Of a DNA stretch of 33,096 nt, positions 30,490-33,096 are shown piece after piece; within the stretch, counting starts at the first letter, position 1, and each line of letters starts with the position of its first letter. Both the position numbers and the translations under genes were made by a program. The notes beneath the pieces were generated by a model. It was not told where the DNA came from. It did no database searches and worked only from the letters and a program-made list of their open reading frames with translations. Source of the DNA: CAYVWB01 sp964455395 (GTDB taxonomy: Bacteria; Desulfobacterota; Desulfovibrionia; Desulfovibrionales; Desulfovibrionaceae); contig CAYVWB010000050.1 in NCBI GenBank assembly GCA_964455395.1, forward strand, positions 1 through 33,096, read 5' to 3'.

Positions 30490-31776
30490 TTAGCCCATGT
30501 CTTGACCGGAAGCGGCCTTCTGCATCTTCACCTCGACCTTCTCGGTGAGGTTCTCGTAGTAGTCGCGGAGAATGGCGAGAACTTCATCGCGACCGAAGTG
30601 ATCCGGAACTTCCGCGCCTTCGGAGAGGGCTTTGCGGAGCTTGGTGCCGGAGAGGATGACGCGGTCTTCCTTGGTGTGGGGGCAGGTGCGCATGGAGACC
30701 ATGCCGTCACACTTGAAGCAGTAGAAGGTCCAGTCGATCTTCATGGCGTTGGTCTCGAGGGCCTTGCCGGGGACCTTGCAGGCTTCTTCTTCGGTGGCGT
30801 AGGGGATCTTGTCGAAGATTTCCTGGGCTTCGAAGAGGGTGTAGAAGTCGCCCACGCCAGCGTGGTCACGACCGATGAGCATCTCGGAGACGCCGTAGTT
30901 CTGACGGAAAGTGGCGTGCAGCAAGCCTTCGCGGGGGCCGGCGTAGCGCATGTCCAGGGGGTAGCCGGCGTTGATGACGAACTCCGGCACGAAGTAGTTG
31001 TCGATGAGGGTCTGAATGCACTTCACGCGCACTTCAGCGGGGATGTCGCCGGGCTTCAGGTTGCCGATGAGGGAGTGGATGACCACGCCGTCGCAGGTCT
31101 CCACGCCAAGCTTGGCGAGGTACTCGTGGGAGCGGTGCATGGGGTTGCGCAGCTGCAGCGCAGCCACTTTGGCCCAGCCGCGCTTGTCCATCTCGGCGCG
31201 GATCTCGGCGGGGGTCATGTACACGCCGGGGAATTTCTCGCGGTAGTCGCCTTCGGAGAGCACTTTGACAGGGCCGGCCAGGTTGTACTTGCCTTGCGCC
31301 ATCACCATCTGCACGCCGGGGTGGTCTTCCAGAGCGACGTCCCAGAACTTCTCGGAGTCCTCGCCGTTGCCCTTGAAGACCATCTCGCATTCCCACTTCT
31401 TGTCGTCTTCGGTGAGCTCGTACTTCTCTTCAACCTTCAAGGTGGCGTAAGTCACGCCGTCCTTGCCGACCAGCGCCACTTCGTCGCCGACCTTGACGTC
31501 ATCGTCATTGGTGTCGCAGACGACAGGGACAGGCCAGAAGGTGCCGTCGGCGAGGAGGAACTTCTCGCAGACGCCTTTCCAGTCGGCCTTGGTCATGAAG
31601 CCGCTCAGCGGGCTGAAGCCGCCGATGCCCATCATGATGACATCGCCTTTGCAGCGGTTGGAAATCTCGATTTTCTTGAGGCCTTCGGCTTTCTTCTGCT
31701 CGGCGGCGAGCTCAGCGCCTTCCAGCAGGCAGGTGACGAGGCCTTTGCCGCCGTGAGGGGGAACGAGTTTGGACAT
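30490..31776 (-). CDS. sat: Sulfate adenylyltransferase (ATP sulfurylase)
   Basis: The 428-residue enzyme makes adenosine 5'-phosphosulfate from ATP and sulfate, the first step of dissimilatory sulfate reduction in the cytoplasm. The active-site motif is Q208-LRNPMHRSHE (QxRNPxHxxHE) and the second is MLIGRDHAGVGDFY. Near residue 351 CFKCDGMVSMRTCPH fits the zinc site of the SRB-type enzyme. Length is typical of homomeric sulfate-reducer ATP sulfurylases without a kinase domain. AAGGAGA about seven bases before the ATG fixes the start. The divergent aprB gene carries out the next step. A Rex-like operator lies in its promoter, and the predicted leader is about 143 bases. Confidence 0.97.
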   Translation of the reverse strand: MSKLVPPHGGKGLVTCLLEGAELAAEQKKAEGLKKIEISNRCKGDVIMMGIGGFSPLSGFMTKADWKGVCEKFLLADGTFWPVPVVCDTNDDDVKVGDEVALVGKDGVTYATLKVEEKYELTEDDKKWECEMVFKGNGEDSEKFWDVALEDHPGVQMVMAQGKYNLAGPVKVLSEGDYREKFPGVYMTPAEIRAEMDKRGWAKVAALQLRNPMHRSHEYLAKLGVETCDGVVIHSLIGNLKPGDIPAEVRVKCIQTLIDNYFVPEFVINAGYPLDMRYAGPREGLLHATFRQNYGVSEMLIGRDHAGVGDFYTLFEAQEIFDKIPYATEEEACKVPGKALETNAMKIDWTFYCFKCDGMVSMRTCPHTKEDRVILSGTKLRKALSEGAEVPDHFGRDEVLAILRDYYENLTEKVEVKMQKAASGQDMG

Positions 31777-31847
31777 GAGATGGTCTCCTTTTGAAAATGG
31801 CGTACGAACGGATCCGGTGCTCTTGTGCCTCCACGTGACGCACGCTG

Positions 31848-31871
31848 CCTGAACCGGGATCCTGAACCGGG
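31848..31871. repeat. Two tandem 11-bp repeats in the sat leader
   Basis: CCTGAACCGGG occurs at 31848-31858 and 31861-31871 (13-bp period), inside the predicted 5' leader of sat. Confidence 0.65.
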
Positions 31872-31925
31872 CTGCGGTTCGCGGCGGAAAGATGGACTTC
31901 CCGAGGGCAACATGCGTTCGGGTGC

Positions 31926-31954
31926 AGGTAATGAAAATTTTCACAAGTTGTCAA
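31926..31954 (-). promoter_or_regulatory. Putative sigma70 promoter of sat
   Basis: On the minus strand a perfect TTGACA (31954-31949), a 17-base spacer and TTACCT (31931-31926) lie upstream of sat. The predicted transcript starts near 31919, giving a 143-base leader. Confidence 0.6.
31929..31946 (-). promoter_or_regulatory. Rex-like operator in the sat promoter
   Basis: TTGTGAAAATTTTCATTA matches the Rex consensus TTGTGAA-N4-TTCACAA at 12 of 14 fixed positions and has a perfect TGAAAATTTTCA core. It fills the -35/-10 spacer and covers part of the -10 box, a repressor position. Rex has been reported to repress sat in Desulfovibrio vulgaris; the match here is by sequence only. A CRP/FNR-type regulator could also fit. 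Confidence 0.65.
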
Positions 31955-31959
31955 GCGCA

Positions 31960-32612
31960 AATTTCATCCAGATGACTCGGCCCGCCTGTCGCCTTCACGC
32001 CCCAGGCTGCACGAGGCGCAGGCGTATCATCATATAAATAGATAGTGGGCGCCATGCGTGATGAAGCGCTTGCGACGAGCACGCGATGTCTCGACGAGTC
32101 AAGGGAGGAAGAGCCCGAAACGCCGCCAAGTCGGGCACAGCGGCGGCGACCGTGCGCTCCCCTGTCGAAGTGTCGAGATGGCGAGATTGTCGCCGCAGAG
32201 TCATTGCCATGACGAAAAAAGCAGGGTAGGTAGGTCGCGACTCGTGATTTCACCGGAGCGCGGCGAACATACGGCATGCGCCTCAGCGTGTGGCGCGATG
32301 CAGTCGAGCTTCGAACCCCGGAGCAGCCTCGACGAACTTGGACGTCGAGCGGCCGTTGGCAGAGGCTTCGGCCTGCGTTTGCGCTCCGAGCTTCGTCCCT
32401 GGAAGTGCGCAAGCGCCGTCTTTCGGTGTCGGAGTCACGCACAGGTCGCGCGCTGAGCGGGGCCGGTCGGCCTCGCGGCCGCCTCGTTTCCCGACGCCGC
32501 ATCGGCTGCTGCGCGCCGCCCGCCACGTCCTGCGCAAGGGGTTGGATTGTCTGGATTGTGTACAGACCTGTCAGGCTTTGTTTCGTGGGGCTGCAGGGGC
32601 AAATGGTTTCGC
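31960..32612. other. Long non-coding stretch between sat and aprB
   Basis: About 650 bases hold no protein I can support: open frames exist only because of high GC and have no ribosome binding sites. Visible structure includes an AT-rich island (ATCATCATATAAATAGATAG, 32026-32045), hairpin arms GCCCGA/TCGGGC (32113-32136) and GCGGCGAC/GTCGCCGC (32143-32196), and a GTCTG-N9-CAGAC dyad with repeated GGATTGT near 32543-32571. Confidence 0.5.
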
Positions 32613-32630
32613 GTGTGAGCAATTTCACTT
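32613..32630 (+). promoter_or_regulatory. Upstream Rex/CRP-like dyad of the apr promoter
   Basis: GTGTGAGCAATTTCACTT has TGTGA-N6-TCACT symmetry and fits the Rex consensus at 10 of 14 positions. It abuts and slightly overlaps the -35 box. Confidence 0.45.
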
Positions 32631-32657
32631 GACAGCGCGGGAGCGCCTTGTTAATTA
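32629..32657 (+). promoter_or_regulatory. Putative sigma70 promoter of aprBA
   Basis: A perfect TTGACA (32629-32634), 17 bases, then TAATTA (32652-32657). Transcription would start near 32664, about 309 bases before the aprB ATG, giving an unusually long leader. Confidence 0.65.
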
Positions 32658-32665
32658 TCTCACAA
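32648..32665 (+). promoter_or_regulatory. Downstream Rex-like operator over the apr -10 box
   Basis: TTGTTAATTATCTCACAA matches TTGTGAA-N4-TTCACAA at 12 of 14 positions. It covers the -10 box and the predicted start site. Its centre is 35 bases from that of the upstream dyad. Confidence 0.55.
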
Positions 32666-32833
32666 ACGAAAGGTCGAAAGGAAATAAGCTGCTTTTATGA
32701 TTGGTGATTTTCAATACGAAATGCAGACGAAGCGCTGGGCGGCTCGGGTTTTTCCGGGGATGGTCATAAGCGCGTCGTCTTTGGGCGTGTGGTTCTGTGG
32801 GACCCATGGCGCGCCCTGTATGGCGTTGGAAGG

Positions 32834-32869
32834 AGCGGGGGCGGCGCGCGGCGTTGTTTCCGCTTTTTC
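32834..32869 (+). terminator. Possible attenuator hairpin in the aprB leader
   Basis: AGCGG (32834-32838) can pair with CCGCT (32860-32864), followed directly by TTTTC. The stem is only five pairs with a 21-base loop, so this is tentative. Confidence 0.25.
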
Positions 32870-32871
32870 AT

Positions 32872-32913
32872 ATCCCGTTCGCGGGAATACCGATCCCGTT
32901 CGCGGGAATACCG
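32872..32913 (+). repeat. Perfect tandem 21-bp repeat forming two hairpins in the aprB leader
   Basis: Two identical 21-base units (32872-32892 and 32893-32913) each begin ATCCCGTTCGCGGGAAT. Each can fold as TCCCG-TTCG-CGGGA, giving two consecutive five-pair hairpins 60-100 bases before the aprB start. Confidence 0.8.
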
Positions 32914-32972
32914 AGTCTGTTTGAGAGGCCAAGGTTTCAATCCCTTAATCCCATTCGATGTGGAGGAAGAGA

Positions 32973-33096
32973 ATGCCTACGTATGTCGACCCGCAAAAGT
33001 GCGATGGCTGCAAGGGCGGCGAGAAGACCGCCTGCATGTACATCTGCCCCAACGACCTGATGATCCTCGATGCTGACGAGATGCGCGCGTACAACC
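32973..33096 (+). CDS. aprB: Adenylylsulfate reductase, beta subunit (3' truncated by window edge)
   Basis: The first 41 residues (MPTYVDPQKCDGCKGGEKTA then CMYICPNDLMILDADEM) match the iron-sulfur subunit of APS reductase. C10, C13, C21 and C25 form the first [4Fe-4S] motif with the insert after the second Cys that is typical of AprB. With AprA it reduces APS to sulfite in the cytoplasm, taking electrons probably from the QmoABC complex, which would be expected downstream. GGAGGA six bases before the ATG is an excellent ribosome binding site. The gene is divergent from sat and preceded by a long leader with tandem hairpins and Rex-like operators. Confidence 0.95.
   Translation, partial: MPTYVDPQKCDGCKGGEKTACMYICPNDLMILDADEMRAYN

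Noticed and set aside
31951..32628. 225-codon minus-strand ORF between sat and aprB
   Set aside because: The sequence is Arg/Ser/Pro-rich with no domain pattern, no ribosome binding site, and runs through the apr promoter; this is typical of chance openness in GC-rich DNA.
32872..32913. Repeat pair as the start of a CRISPR array
   Set aside because: The two 21-bp units are directly adjacent with no spacer, and no cas gene is present.
32697..32924. 75-codon ORF in the aprB leader
   Set aside because: The nearest purine-rich ribosome binding site is about 14 bases from the ATG and the protein has no recognisable domain. Its repeat is equally explained by the RNA hairpins, so it is kept only as an alternative in the leader finding.

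Overview
The window looks like a chromosomal segment of a high-GC, Gram-negative dissimilatory sulfate reducer of the Desulfovibrio type. The right edge carries ATP sulfurylase (sat), divergent from the start of the APS reductase beta subunit (aprB). Other genes that fit are a split, iron-sulfur-rich glutamate synthase, a PpiD-like periplasmic chaperone, aconitase, and several PAS/GAF hybrid histidine kinases. The genus is an inference. Two 10-base N gaps are present (6419-6428 and 14173-14182).

Layout. 1-4979: the tail of an unknown CDS with a strong terminator, a spacer with a 37-bp direct repeat, a secreted SUMF1/FGE-fold protein (-), and two overlapping envelope-protein genes (+), the second with several SPOR-like units. 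5016-8720: a signalling operon (-) of a four-PAS hybrid kinase and two stand-alone receiver proteins. 8932-11516: two paralogous TPR proteins flanking a MshEN/CheX-like protein (+). 11856-17025: a three-gene glutamate synthase operon (-) of glutaminase, ferredoxin-FMN synthase and GXGXG-FAD/NAD(P)-FeS reductase. 17258-18845: a GIY-YIG protein, then a compact, lower-GC module of a leaderless papain-type cysteine peptidase overlapping a chagasin-like (I42) inhibitor, with its own promoter and terminator. 19210-21642: a methyltransferase (-), then a lipoprotein and a coiled-coil protein (+). 21727-24243: a GAF-PAS hybrid kinase and tRNA-Pro(UGG). 24408-30322: a four-gene operon (-) of an EPSP-synthase-like protein, a small coiled-coil protein, aconitase and PpiD. 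30490-33096: sat and aprB, separated by 1.2 kb of non-coding DNA with Rex-like operators.

How the genes fit together. Sat activates sulfate to APS and AprBA reduces APS to sulfite. Both promoters carry TTGTGAA-N4-TTCACAA-like dyads, which suggests shared redox (NADH/NAD+) control. The glutamate synthase operon handles nitrogen assimilation with ferredoxin-like electron wiring, and aconitase feeds 2-oxoglutarate formation. The most unusual unit is the peptidase-inhibitor pair at 17566-18845. It has all four papain catalytic residues, no signal peptide on either protein, a 35-bp gene overlap and a strong SD for the inhibitor, so it resembles a toxin-antidote module.
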